DNA of 64,000 nucleotides from Onchocerca volvulus (Eukaryota; Nematoda; Chromadorea; Rhabditida; Onchocercidae), in assembly GCA_000499405.2 (NCBI GenBank), contig HG738137.1, positions 13,881,661 through 13,945,660 on the forward strand, given 5' to 3'. Below are positions 34,986 through 47,600 of this stretch, piece after piece. The notes below the pieces were generated by a model, which was given only the letters and a program-made list of their open reading frames with translations, had not been told where the DNA came from and did no database searches. The number at the start of each line of letters is the position of its first letter. The first letter of the stretch is position 1. The position numbers were made by a program, and so were the translations under genes.

Positions 34986-37900
34986 ATGCTACGACAAAAT
35001 CCCAGTCATCCAAGCCCAACAGGCCAACGTATGGGCCGTTATATCCCGGATCATCCGCATTTTTCCATATTTCATTTTACGCGCCAGGTTTATGCAATGC
35101 AATTTAAAGATTTGGCATGTTTTTTGATCTCTTATACAGTTCGAAGATCAGCCCCGTCTTTGAGCTGTGTGACAGATTAAAAAACATTAGAAAGTATGTC
35201 ATAGACAATCTTCTGATAAATATGTCATGAAGAATTTTTCATCAATTCGTTAAATTTCGAATTTTTTCAATTCAGAAAATTTTGTTTGAATTTGAATAAA
35301 TCTTTGTTCAGTGCATCTTGCACCAATTAACTACTTTTCAGAATTTGTTTAAATTTTAATAAATTTTCTCTCATTGCATCGTTCGCCGACTGTCCATATT
35401 TTGAAATCTTTTTAAATTTTAATCTTTTCTCTTATCACAATTGTTGTATTTCAAGAGAACATCCCGCCTAGCTTAATGAATAATGAATGTGACCAAGCAT
35501 TCGAGTAGAACTTTCAAAGCAGTATGTCTTCAAATTCAAGTATCGTAATCAATTATTCAAATAAATTTTTTTGGAAAATTATTTTCAATAATGTTAAAAG
35601 TTGTCTATAATCATTAAATATTTATATTTCTATTATTTAGCTATTTTTTGTATGAAATATTTTTCCTTCCTAAGTTACAGTCCCATGCAGTTTACATGCT
35701 AATTATTAAGATGTTTAATTTCTCGTAAAGTTTACTTGCTTTTTTTTTCCTTTTTTTTTGCTTTCAAGCATTCTTTAGTCTTCATTTTCAAGAATGCTAT
35801 TCATACATTCTCTAGACTTTCTCCCGATTCAGTTTTCTCATCTGATTTGAAATTTTCAAATTTTGAAAATCAATTTTTTTTGATTTTCCATGACGATGTA
35901 TTCGAGCTTCGTATGTATTCCAGATATTTTGTGATTTACGGCGTTTTCAATTTATTTCGGTAAAAAAAATCTCTATTTTTGTTCTTGACAGATTTCTTTA
36001 CTATGCTGACAGTATTGAGGCATCTGCTGGAATGCCATAATTTGCCTTGTACTAAGAATCCTTTTACTAATGCTCAAGAAATGTGATGGTTCAACGTGTA
36101 CGCCTACGTTATCATCAATGTCGGGATTCAGTCCGTCAAGGACTTCAACTATCAAAATTAGTAAGCATCAGTATCGTGCTGCGGCCACTGCTTCTAAACC
36201 GGTTAATTTTTTTCTTTTTTCTTTTTTTTCTCTTTTTTCTATTTCTTTTTTTTCTTTTAATTATTTTCAAATCCTAAATAACTTGATTTTTTTTTTGCTT
36301 TTATCAAACGAAGCAGTTAAAGTATGAAAAAAATTGCAAATGGCTATTTCTGTTTTAAATATAATAACATTCTTAGAGTATATTTCTCGCTGTGATAATT
36401 AGCTGGTTGATGAAAGAAGGATTTCAGTTTTTCAAAAAATAGTTTAAAAATTACATGTAGAAATTCAATCCTTTATTTAAATCTTCTTAAATCTCCAGAC
36501 TTTTTCTTAAAATTTATTCCTTATATTTTTCATGTTTCCTTCCATAGTATATTCCCCATTTCCAGTTCCATTTTCTCTTAAGTTTATTTTATTTTTATTT
36601 TTTAAAGTTCACTAATTTTTAGAGTTGTTAGTAACTGTCATAATTTATGTGTATAATTCTAAACTTTTCAAAAGAGAAGTTTTGGCTTAGACAACTTAAT
36701 AGAGATTCTATCGTAAAGAAAATAAAATACAGAAGAGACTTAGTAATGCTATAGAATAAATATTCGTAGAAAAACAAATTAAAATATGAAATCTCAGATT
36801 GATTATTCTTGAAACAGATGACTTCAAATAGAATAATGAAATGAAACAAGCAATGAATGTTTATTTTTCGCATATACAGTCTCAACTGAACAAACATTTG
36901 AATGAATAGCACGATATTTTAGTCACAAAGGCGCTTTGCAATATACCAATTTTCTATTAATATCCTAAAATTTCACAATTGTTTATTTAAGCCATTGGTG
37001 GAAGTTCCCCGAAATTTTTTTGAAAGTTTTCCAAAATCTGCAGATTTATTTCTCAGCACAACTGTTATTATTGTTAATAAATATTATAGAGTGGTTGTGA
37101 TTTCTGTGTTGCAAACCAGTTCTTGACGGCTAAATCAGTGGGTCAACAAGTTAGCGATCTACAACCAAGACCGATCTATGATGTATTTTTAGGTGGCAGC
37201 TGTGGGAATACTGTATGGCGAAGAGATTTGGTTACTATTATTATCCTTTTGTGTGATTTTAAAATAATTACATTAATTGAGGAAATCTATGTTCAGAAAA
37301 TTAGAAATTCGAGTAAAAAATTTGTTTGGTATTGGTTTGTCGCAAAAGAAATTGACGAAACATTGGATTTCATTTTATAGGTAATACCTTATTTGGAAAA
37401 ACGCGCCATCAGCTACTATGATCCTCAGAGAAGTGTTTGGAATGAACATATGATTAACGAAGAGAGCGTTGCTAAAGAGGTTTTCTTTTTTTTTTTTTTT
37501 TTTCATTTTTATTGTAAACTATGAACCGTTTTTCAATGTTGCTTTATTTTTCTGTAAATTATGAAAATTTTAAAATCTTAAACAGCGAATTAGCATCGAG
37601 AAGAATAGCTAGATCTGCCAAAAGATTAAAATAGCAGATAAGATAAGTTATTGGTTAAAATTATTTTATTATAAGAAATATAAGGAAGAAAAGGATTCAA
37701 AAATGATTAAGTTTGATATCTCTAAGCAACATCGATAACAAAATTTTATTTCAGAATTCAAACCTCTTTCTGTTTGTTCTTGATCCAGCAACTGTTAATG
37801 CAACATCATTTCTGGAAATTGCCCATTTTGCTGCGCGGAAAGCACCCAAGCTAGTAGTTGTTTTCTTGGGACAATCAGAATGGAAGGAACGAGCGCATCC

Positions 37901-40900
37901 CGAGGATCTACCTGATCGGCAGCGCTCATGTGATCTTCTTGATGATATACTAACAATGCATGATGTTCCTGTCTTACAATCCATCCAGGTCTTTTTTTTT
38001 TTTTCTCATACCCAAAACAGTGAAGTTTTTTTTTCCACGCGTATCTTATGCAACTTTTGATCACTCAAATATTTAAGAAGTCCTATCTTTTTTGGTGAAA
38101 ATTTTAAAAAATTAATGAAAAAATCATTAATTTACCCCTGCAAGAGCTTTGGATTTCGATGGTGCTGGATGGCATTGCTTAAAATGTTGCTAGATGATAT
38201 TTTACATTTTAGTTTGTTATGTTACAAAAATTAGAACTCTTGAATTTATTTTTATTTTATTTTTTATTTATTTTTTTCTGATACTCCAAAATATCAAGTG
38301 ATATTTTTCCTTTCAATAATTATATATAAATAAGAAAAGTTGAGTTTGGAAACTCACCAATGAAATGAAAACAATTTTTTTTAATATAATTTAATAATAT
38401 AATATATATACTAACTCAGGTTTCATTCAGTGAAATTCGTAGTAATATTTTTAAAATATTTATAGGATGCTCTTCGTTACATTGATGAAATTATAATTGG
38501 GGAAAAGAGCTGGTCCGAAGCAATGTCTAATCCGTTTCAAAGACTTCCGTATATGCTTTTACGAGGGAGGCGTACATGTCATCAGTCAATGAATCACGTG
38601 CGAAATGCTTTACGAAGTGTTAAAAATGGTGTAACAAAGTGGAGGGGATACAAGTTTCTCTTACTAGGTAATTCGTTTCTGTTATTCTCTATTATTTGGA
38701 TATTCGTAATACATAATTCTCTTCTAAAAATCTGCTCCTAAATCTTTAGCCTTAAATAAAACAAAAAATTCCATAATATTGAATTTTTCTATCTTTTATC
38801 ATTTAATTTTTTATCATTTTTGAAAATTTTTCGAAATATCTGATTTTTTGTAAAGGTGGATTTTTTTTTAGGAACTAAGTTTACTTTTTTAATACTATCA
38901 TCCAACATTCTGAATTTATTTGACTTTTTTCCATAAAAATTTTTTCCATTTTTTTTTCTTTTTTTGAGCGAAAATTTCAATTTGACACTTTTTTCTCTAG
39001 CGGGAAAAAAAAGTTTACAAGTTCAAGATTGAAGCATCAGTATAAAACTTAGTAGGTTTGAAGCAGAAAAGGGATCGGACTTTGATTTTCTTGGCAAAAA
39101 CTTGCATCTTATCTACAGTGCTAAGCTGGTTTGGTAAATTACACTACCGGATATTTGGTTTCAGTTGAATTTTTTAGGTTTGTTTGAAATTTTATTATTA
39201 TTGGCGGTGTATTTCTTCCTGCGTACGCTACCTATTATTCTCCTACTGATATTATTTCTAGCATTTGATGTTTTCGTGGCACTTTTATCAGCCATTTATT
39301 ATTGCTATAAAATAAATGCAGCTGCACGACGACGTGCTAAATTAATAAATGCAGCAGCCGTATCACTACCAATACCTGGTCATGCCGTTGTGCCTTGCAA
39401 TATCCTTGCTCAGCAAATTCCGCTCAGTTATTGTTATCAGTCGATGAATCGCAGTATGCATGCAGCTGGAACCTCACTTCCTTCACGTTGTAAGTCTTCT
39501 CCTCAACACAAAAAATCCATAAATCTTCTGTTTTTATAGAATATAACAATAATTTTGCTAATTTTATTTTAGATTTTTCAAAAATATTCCAAACTAAAAT
39601 CTAAGTGAAATTGCCCAATTCTTTGTGAAATTCAAATAATATCTTCGCAGTTTAATTGAATTTATTTAAATTCAAGTTGTAGGTCCAAAAATTTTGCTGC
39701 TTATATAATAATTTTGATTGCTAATTCGTAAATAACTTCAGTATTGTTTTATAACTAATTTTGGTGTTGGTAAGATTAAATTAAGTTCAGGATGATGCAG
39801 TTTAATATTGTTTCATATTTTCTTTGTCATTTTAGAATTTGATTTATTCGATGACGTAAATTTAAGGGCATGTAAAAATTTGTGTCACGCTAGGAAATTT
39901 TTTCATGAATAATTTCAGCAAATGGGAAAAAAATCAATATCAAAAAGAAAACAAAAGTGGGATTTTTAATTTAATTTAACTACATGAAAAGAAAGTAAAT
40001 AAATTTTCAGTATTGAAAAAGCGGTCATATGACAATAGCGGTAGTGTTGCGAATCCATTGAGATGGATGAATGCGATTGGATATGATATTTTTCTTGGAT
40101 GCAGTTCGAGAAATCGTATTGATCTTGCCTGGATTAATCATCGTGCTGCACCACAGCTACAGTTAGTTTCTTTTTTTTTTTCTGTACTTTTTGAGATCAT
40201 AGTTTCCTAAATGTAGTACTTGGAAAAACTTTCATTAATTTTAAGAATATCAAACAGTTCGCCGATTCATATTATAAATAACATTAGGATTTTTTAGTTA
40301 TAGTTAAAAAATAGCGATTTCTAAATTTGAAATTGCAAAACTAAAACTGAGATTTACTGCTCACTTCATTTCTTGATAACAACACATTTCACTTTTCGAA
40401 GATGATTATATATTTCATGGCTCAATCATTACTTTTTGCATGAGTTATATGAAAATTTTAAATTAAGATTTAATGACTGATTCAAAGATTTTTTTTTTAC
40501 AGTAGAAAAGGGTTATCATTTTGTTCGGAATTAATGGTGGAAAGGCATAGGCGATTGAATACTTTGCATGTGACGAGACATATACTTTATTATATACCGT
40601 CTTATGAAACCATACTTTCAGGCATGGTTGAGGTACACTTTTTAATTTCGTTTCAAAATTTCAAAATTTCAGTTCATAATACTAAAGTGTTAAATTGTTT
40701 TAGTTTATCGATCGCTGAAAAATAAGATGTTTTCATTTTATTCATGAATTTCAGGACTACAATGAATCATTACTTCAAATTATTGTCCTCGCTACAGTTT
40801 TAATTTCTGTAATTATTTAAATCGTTATGATGAGTAATTAGCTTGCTTTCATGTCAGGTAGCCTATTTTCTTGGTGATCCAACGATAGAGTTAACGATTT

Positions 40901-41617
40901 GTGTACCAAAACATGCTGAAATACTTGTTTGTACACCGAATGATGATGATGATGAATTAAAGAAATACATTGCAAGGCGTAATGAATCGTATCGTATGGC
41001 ATTTTGCTATCTCAGGGATATGGCTGAGAGAAAACATTGTGAAGTTCGTTTTGTTTTTTATTCATTTTGAGGGATTGATTTCTTTGTGAAAAACTTATCA
41101 GTAGTTATTGTAGAAGAACTATATTTATTGTAAAAATATAATTTTTGAAATTGAAAAAGTGTATACTAAGCATGTAAATACTTAATAAATGCACAAGTGT
41201 TTAAATTCATTTATAACATGAATACATATTTTAGCATTTTGCAGCAGAAGAATCAATAGTACTATTTGATATTTTCTGAGAGAACATTTAATTGAGACTT
41301 ATTATCTTCATGAAAGCGAACTGTTTCCTGAAACTAGATAGACAAATTGTTGTAAGCTATAGCAGTTGACAAATTTCTTATATTGGATATTGGGGATGAG
41401 TTTTTTTTTTTTTTAGTAACATTGAATACAATTACTTTGAATTATCCTAGAACGAAATTGAATCTCAACTGTATTTTCTTAATAAGAAATGACTTCTTAC
41501 CTACCACATCTATTATATGCTGTGAAATAAACCAATTTTTAACTTTTTTTTTTTTTTTAGATTTTCGCTGATTTGGACGATGCTCTTCAGTACGTTATTT
41601 CTTGCTCAAAAAAATGA
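34986..41617 (+). CDS. olrn-1: OLRN-1/Raw-like membrane protein with two nucleoside-deoxyribosyltransferase-like domains
   Basis: Eleven coding exons are proposed: 34986-35087, 36079-36201, 37090-37230, 37381-37479, 37755-37988, 38466-38667, 39178-39489, 40011-40161, 40503-40632, 40858-41043, 41561-41617. All junction phases agree, giving about 578 residues. Residues about 104-265 (YDVFLGGSCGNTVWR, YYDPQ, ENSNLFLFVLDPAT, KLVVVFLG) fit the nucleoside 2-deoxyribosyltransferase-like fold. About 303-346 is strongly hydrophobic, one or two membrane segments. From about 428 a second, more diverged copy begins (GYDIFLGCSSRN; VAYFLGD; ELTICVP). This two-domain membrane layout is that of Drosophila Raw and C. 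elegans OLRN-1, which act in JNK restraint and in AWC neuron fate / NSY-1-SEK-1 p38 signalling (family knowledge). The second domain lacks the GGS form, so catalysis is doubtful. The exon 2 acceptor (ATGCTCAAG) is weak and chosen by phase. Confidence 0.8.
35240..35450. repeat. Short degenerate tandem repeat in olrn-1 intron 1
   Basis: Three units of about 70 bases with CAGAA(A)TTTGTTTAAATTTTAA and TTCATTGCATC-like ends, near 35275, 35339 and 35400. Confidence 0.5.
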
Positions 41618-43629
41618 TGAAGCTGATTTATATACTGCTACTAATTTACACATTAAGAAAGAAAATTTTAATGCTGTAATTCAATGTATATTCATTGTTT
41701 ACTTATATTTTTTAAAATCATAATTTGTTAAGAAAGTTTAAAACATGATGATTTAGAGGTTGATTGTTCAGTTTCTTAAATTTACAATCTCTTCCAGTGT
41801 TGGGGACACGAAAGAAATACATTGTGGCCTATTCGAATGAAATGTCTTTTATAATCTCCTAAACTTTCGTCACCTTTTAAATTGTATTAGTCTATACTTT
41901 CTTAGAGATTTAAAAATGGTACGCAAGAATATGGAAAAGAGCTTCAATTAATTCAGTTCTAAAAAGAAAAAAGAATATACTTATACAGCAGAAATGAAGG
42001 ACAGATATCTTTATGTATATATATTTGCTATACTTTACTTGAGGAGGTTTATACAGATCACCCCAGGAATCGGATATGGATGAAATCCAGAAAACGAAAA
42101 GTCACAATAAGTTGATTTATAATGTGACACTTTTTAACTATATTAGACATTTACAAGGTGTTCTTTTTTTAATCAATAATAATAATGATATTTTATGTGC
42201 CTTGCAGGAGAAATAATTTTTACAACATACTGAGTATTTGCATTTGTATTTTTTTCTCTTTTTTTTGTTTTAAATATTCCATAAGTTTTAAAGAAAAAAA
42301 AAAGGAATTAAATTTCTTTCTAATTTAAATATGAAACTTTCATCATTGGATATTCCAATTGTTATATCAAATGATACAATAATACGCATGATAACAATTA
42401 TAATTTCTTAAAAGTGCTCTTTTCTTACTTGCATTTTTTTTTTTCTCAAATTGATATTTCCTGACAATATTGGTTATAATGGTAATAATGATTATGATTT
42501 TGTCAGCTGGAGAAGGGAAGCGTCTTTTTGTTTCTATATATTTAGCATTATTACCATTTTTATTCCTATTTTATATTTCCAAATCTTTTTCGTTTTCTTG
42601 TGTAAAATCATTTTTGCAGAACTTCCGCATTCTCCAAGTACCTCCGGGAAAAGATGGAAAATTTCTGTACAATTTAATCATTTTCTAAATTAGGAAGGAA
42701 TTTTTTGAGAAAATTTGCTCATGAAAATAATGGAAAACTTCCAGAAATTTTGGGAATTTTTAGCCATTTTTGAGACGAAATCCGTGGTAGGAAATACACG
42801 AAAAAAAAAAGTAAAAAGTTGAGATTTCAAAAGCACTTTTTTTATTTCTCCTATCCTTTTTGAATGATTATATTAAATAATATGTGTGATATTGATGCAA
42901 TAATTGTTAGGTTGATATACTGCATGATATAATGTGATATGGTGATAATTTTACTTATTTCTGTACAGATTGCTATGTTCAATACACAAAAAGCGATTCT
43001 CATGACTAAATTTTCTGAATTTAGTAATCTTCCTCGTAAAAAGGAAAGTTTTGTAAATATTTTAAAAAAAAAAAAGTGAGGAGTTTCATAATTTTGAAAA
43101 TTTTCGAATTTTCAAAAATTATGATTAAGTCCAGAATTTGCTAAATTTTATTTAGGCAAAGAGCTTTCAATCTTAGTCTATTTTGTGTATTTCTCTTTCA
43201 TTCTCTTCGATTTTTATCATTATACTTAGCACAAAAAGTGACATTTACGAGAAAAGATGGAGAAATTAAAGGTGCTCAGAAATAAATTTTTTCCTTCATA
43301 ATAATTCGAATGTTTTATTCTTTGGATACTATTAGAGTATTCGATTCTTTGAGATTTTTAGTAAAACTTGTTATGAAATTATTCATAATCAATGACCCCG
43401 ATTTTTTGGGGTATCACGTTATGTCATCCGCCAAAACAAAAGTTGATAATATCAGTGTTAAAACTTTTCTATGCATTTGAATCATGGGGTCATCGTGGTG
43501 ACATTTTTCTTCAAACCATCACATTGTTAATTTTAAACCGGAAAATCGAGATAATGAATACTTTTCCCGATTTCCTATTTAAGTTCCACTATCTTTTCAT
43601 TTTGAATAGTAAAATTATCCAGGAAATTC
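41618..43629. other. Intergenic DNA 3' of olrn-1-like gene
   Basis: Presumably holds the 3' UTR at its start. Several medium open frames exist (42451-42693, 43392-43691), but their composition and lack of splice context do not support coding. No RNA gene was recognised. Confidence 0.5.
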
Positions 43630-44009
43630 ATAAGTCTACGAAAATGCCGTTGCATATCACTTTTTCTTTGTTCAAGAATCCCTTATCCTGAAAAAATAAC
43701 GCTTGTTATCATAAAGAAGAAAAAGTTTTTTGAAGACGGAATTGATCTGATCGATTTTGATTTCAAAATAAAAATTGATTATATTAACTAGCACTGAGAT
43801 AAATAAGCTAAATTGGCTATAAGTCTACGAAAATGCCGTTGCATATCACTTTTTCTTTGTTCAAGAATCCCTTATCCTGAAAAAATAACGCTTGTTATCA
43901 TAAAGAAGAGAAAGTTTTTTGAAGACGGAATTGATCTGATCGATTTTGATTTCAAAATAAAAATTGATTATATTAACTAGCACTGAGATAAATAAGCTAA
44001 ATTGGCTAT
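43630..44009. repeat. 189-bp near-perfect tandem duplication
   Basis: 43630-43818 is repeated as 43819-44007 with one difference found (AAGAAGAAAAAG versus AAGAAGAGAAAG) in about 189 bases. The low divergence means it is recent, or an assembly duplication. It has no coding content. Confidence 0.95.
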
Positions 44010-44630
44010 TTAGCTTGTCACTACTCTATATGACAAGTAGTTTTGTTTTGATGTTTTTCACATGTAATATTTAAGCCTCAGCTAAATTTAATTTAATCAA
44101 TGTCTTGAATAATTTAATTATGTCTACTCTACCTAGACGATGATAATAAATTATTGAAGTGTTGAGACATGATAGGAATATATATTTTGAAAATTTTATT
44201 AAAAACGGGGTAAGAAAAAAAAAATCCATTTAAAGTCTGATGTTTCAAGCGGTGAATCCAACAAATTTTGGATCATCAAATATTTTAAACGTAAAATTGT
44301 CGCATTTTTTATTTTTTAAAAATATACAACAATTACATTGAACCATTGTAGAGATATTTCATCTATCTCAAAAAAAAACAAAGAAAAAATGAATTTTTAT
44401 TAGTATAAAATTTAAAATGTAAAATTTATGACTTCAATTTTACGACTGAAAACAATGAAAATATGTTTCATTTTGGATAATCAATGAATCACTTAATTTA
44501 CAATTGTCATCATAGACATTGAAACCAGCAGGATGGTCGCATAAAATCGTAGCAGAAGTCATTTCGATTCAATCCATTTCACTACTTTTCTCGAATAATT
44601 TTCGTTGTCATACATGTTTAAAAAAAAAAA
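44010..44630. other. Upstream region of kynurenine aminotransferase gene
   Basis: Non-coding and AT-rich, ending in an 11-base A run just before ATG 44631. No TATA or Inr pattern can be singled out. Confidence 0.4.
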
Positions 44631-47600
44631 ATGTTTTGTTTAAGAAATGTATTGTATCGTAGCAAATCGTTATGCTATCATTTCAATCCATTTCCAATAT
44701 TTATAAGACAGGAAATGAATGAAAATCATGAAGGATATTCATCTCAACAACGACAACATTTTTCGGAACGTGTGAAAAATATTAAACCAAGTGTATGGTA
44801 TGTTATTCTTTTTCTTTTTAATCATATTTTGTTATATTATTATTTTGATGTAAGATATATATATATATATAAATAATAATTCGATTTTAGTTAGTTTAAG
44901 TCAAGATAAGTGAGAACAGCTATATATTATTGAAATAGTTTAATCATTATATAAATTAGTTCTGATGCTTTTTTCCGGAAAAATCCATAAGTGAACGTAT
45001 CGTTTTTTTAAGTTAACGTACAAATATATGAACTAATGTGAAGCATATTTGAGTCAATGTACGAATTCATGTTATTCATGTAAAGCGTATTATTTGGTGG
45101 GAAATTATGATGTTGAGTATTTGTGAAATATGACAGCTTATATATTATAATCGAAAATTTGTAACAGTTTATTTATTTTGCAGGGTTCAATTTACAGCTT
45201 TAGCTGCGGAATGCGAAGCAGTCAATATTGGACAGGTGGATAAGTATCCAAATAATTCATTCAAATAGATATCTCTAGTTTTTTTTTTTTATTTATATGT
45301 GGATATTTTTAGGTGAATACCATTTACATGTTTCTTTTCTTATATGTGATAGTTCAAGGATAGATTCAAATATCATTATTGTTGTAGGGTTTCCCGGATA
45401 CTCCTATGCCAGGATTTGTAGCGAAAATGTTGGAAAATATTGCCAAGCATCCAGAACGAACTGATTGGCATCAGTACTGTCGAGGCTTCGGTCATCCAAG
45501 ACTAGTAATTTTTTGCTTTTTAATCAGGTTAATGTTTCACTATATTATATGTTACTTTTTTTGACTTTTTTCTCCAGACGAATGCTTTGGCAAAACTTTA
45601 TTCAAGCACGTTGGGTGTAGATGTTGATGCACAGCAAACAAAATATTTTAGTAACAGTTGGCGCATATCTTTCACTGTATTATTCATTCATGGGTTGGTT
45701 AAATGATGGTGATGAAGTAATCGGTTTGTATTTTGCATTTATTTATAAAGAGTATACAGTATTATTCTAATATTAACTCTTGCTTTCATATTTCATTTTA
45801 TATATCCCAGTAGATTGAAAAAAATAGATCAAAGAAAAGATAATGTAGGCATACCAATAAGTGATTTACATTACAGAACATTCATTAGAATTAAAAATGA
45901 CTGATTCTTCAAGTTAGGACATTAGTTGTTAGTTATATAAATTGTTTTTATTGTATATTTTGTTACATTTTCAGTGCTTGATCCAGCATATGATTGTTAC
46001 GTTCCACAAATTATCATGGCAGGTGGAATTCCTATACCAGTTATGCTTGATTTACCATTAGAGCCTAAGAGTAGTAAAGATTACACGTTAAATGTGAAAG
46101 CGATTGAAGAAAAAATCAGCAAGCGGACCAAAATGATTGTGCTCAATAATCCACACAATCCAACAGGAAAATTATTCACACAGTATATTTTTTTTCCTTT
46201 TTTCTTGATTTTTTTCTAATAATTTTGAAGAATTTCCATTGGAAACTATACATTTTCTTATATGCCAATTTTTGATTCTATGTAAATGATCGAATCAACT
46301 CAAAACTAATTTTATCACATTAATAGCTGAGAAATATTACTGAAGTTTTTTTCTTCAGCTTATACAACTTCCAGTAATGTTTTCTGCTTCTTTCTTTCCT
46401 TTCATATGGACTTAAAAATAGAAATGCATCTGATTATTTGAGTTAATGTTTCTTTTTTCCATAATTCTTGTCCATTTCGATATGGAAACTTAATTACTTG
46501 GATTTTCGATGAGCGAAAAACACTGAATTTCTTGAGTGGTAGATGTGTTTCATAAATTATGATGTCAACAAAAGTTTTTTTGTAATTTTCGAAATATTAA
46601 ACTTTACAGGGAAGAGCTGGAAAAGATAGCTGATATTGTTGTTCGTTATAATTTATTGGTAGTAGCTGATGAAGTATATGAATGGCATGTATATGGTGGT
46701 AAGAAAATGATTCGTTTCGGTTAGTCTGAATATTCATTTTGTATGTAATGCATACTTTGGACGAAATTTTGTTGACAAAAAAAAAAAGAAAAAGAAAACG
46801 ACTGAAGATAATAGTTTTTTTTTTTTTAGATTAGTTATTCATTTTTTAGCCAGTTTACCTGGTATGTATAAACATACGATAACTATCGGTAGCGCTGGAA
46901 AAGCATTTAGTGTAACAGGATGGAAATTGGGTTGGTCCGTTGCACCAGCTGAACTTCTCGAACCATTAAAACGAATTCATCAGAATTGTGTCTTCACATG
47001 TTCTACTCCAATTCAGGTATTTCTGAACATTTTAAATCTAAAGATTTTTGTGAGATCAAGTATTTAAATTTTTTTCTTGTTGTAAATTTTCAATAGAGTT
47101 TTAGTATTAATACTTGTAATCTGCAGTAATCATTATCGTCGTTTGATGAAAATTAATATAAATTAATACATTAAGGCTCATTTAACTTTTCAGCATGTCC
47201 TTTTGTACATTCTAAGACATTGGAAAATCTTTTTATCTTTGCTAAAATTGTGCGTCATGTAGGCTATTCTTTAAAAAGGATGAAACTCATATTAATCGAT
47301 TAGAATTATTGGTATGTATTGCTCTAACTGAAAATATCTATCAGCATATTTTTGATTGAAACTTTTCAATTTTTTAATTGGAATTATATTTGGTGATAAA
47401 TTTTGCATTGGAATAAGGTTAACAGCATCTATACATTCGGCATTTTTGCAGGAAGCAGTGGCTGAAGCATTCGAAAAAGAGTTAGATATAATAAAAACAA
47501 ATCCAACAGAAAGCTATTTGAAGAAAGGAATTACATCTGACTTGATTCAACAAAGAGATCGGATGGCATCAATATTACGCTGTGCTGGAATGAAACCCAT

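Noticed and set aside
35994..36087. Plus-strand frame LRHLLECHNLPCTKNPF... ahead of olrn-1 exon 2, and a third frame VQRVRLRYHQCRD
   Set aside because: The first ends in TGA and neither joins exon 37090 in phase. The frame from 36079 links exons 34986-35087 and 37090-37230 both in phase 0.
35973..36155. Minus-strand 60-residue frame opposite olrn-1 exon 2
   Set aside because: It is the shadow of the plus-strand exon, which joins in phase with its neighbours; there is no independent support.
43392..43691. 99-residue open frame
   Set aside because: It runs into the 189-bp tandem duplication, has no splice context or recognised motif, and its end is duplicated without selection-like pattern.
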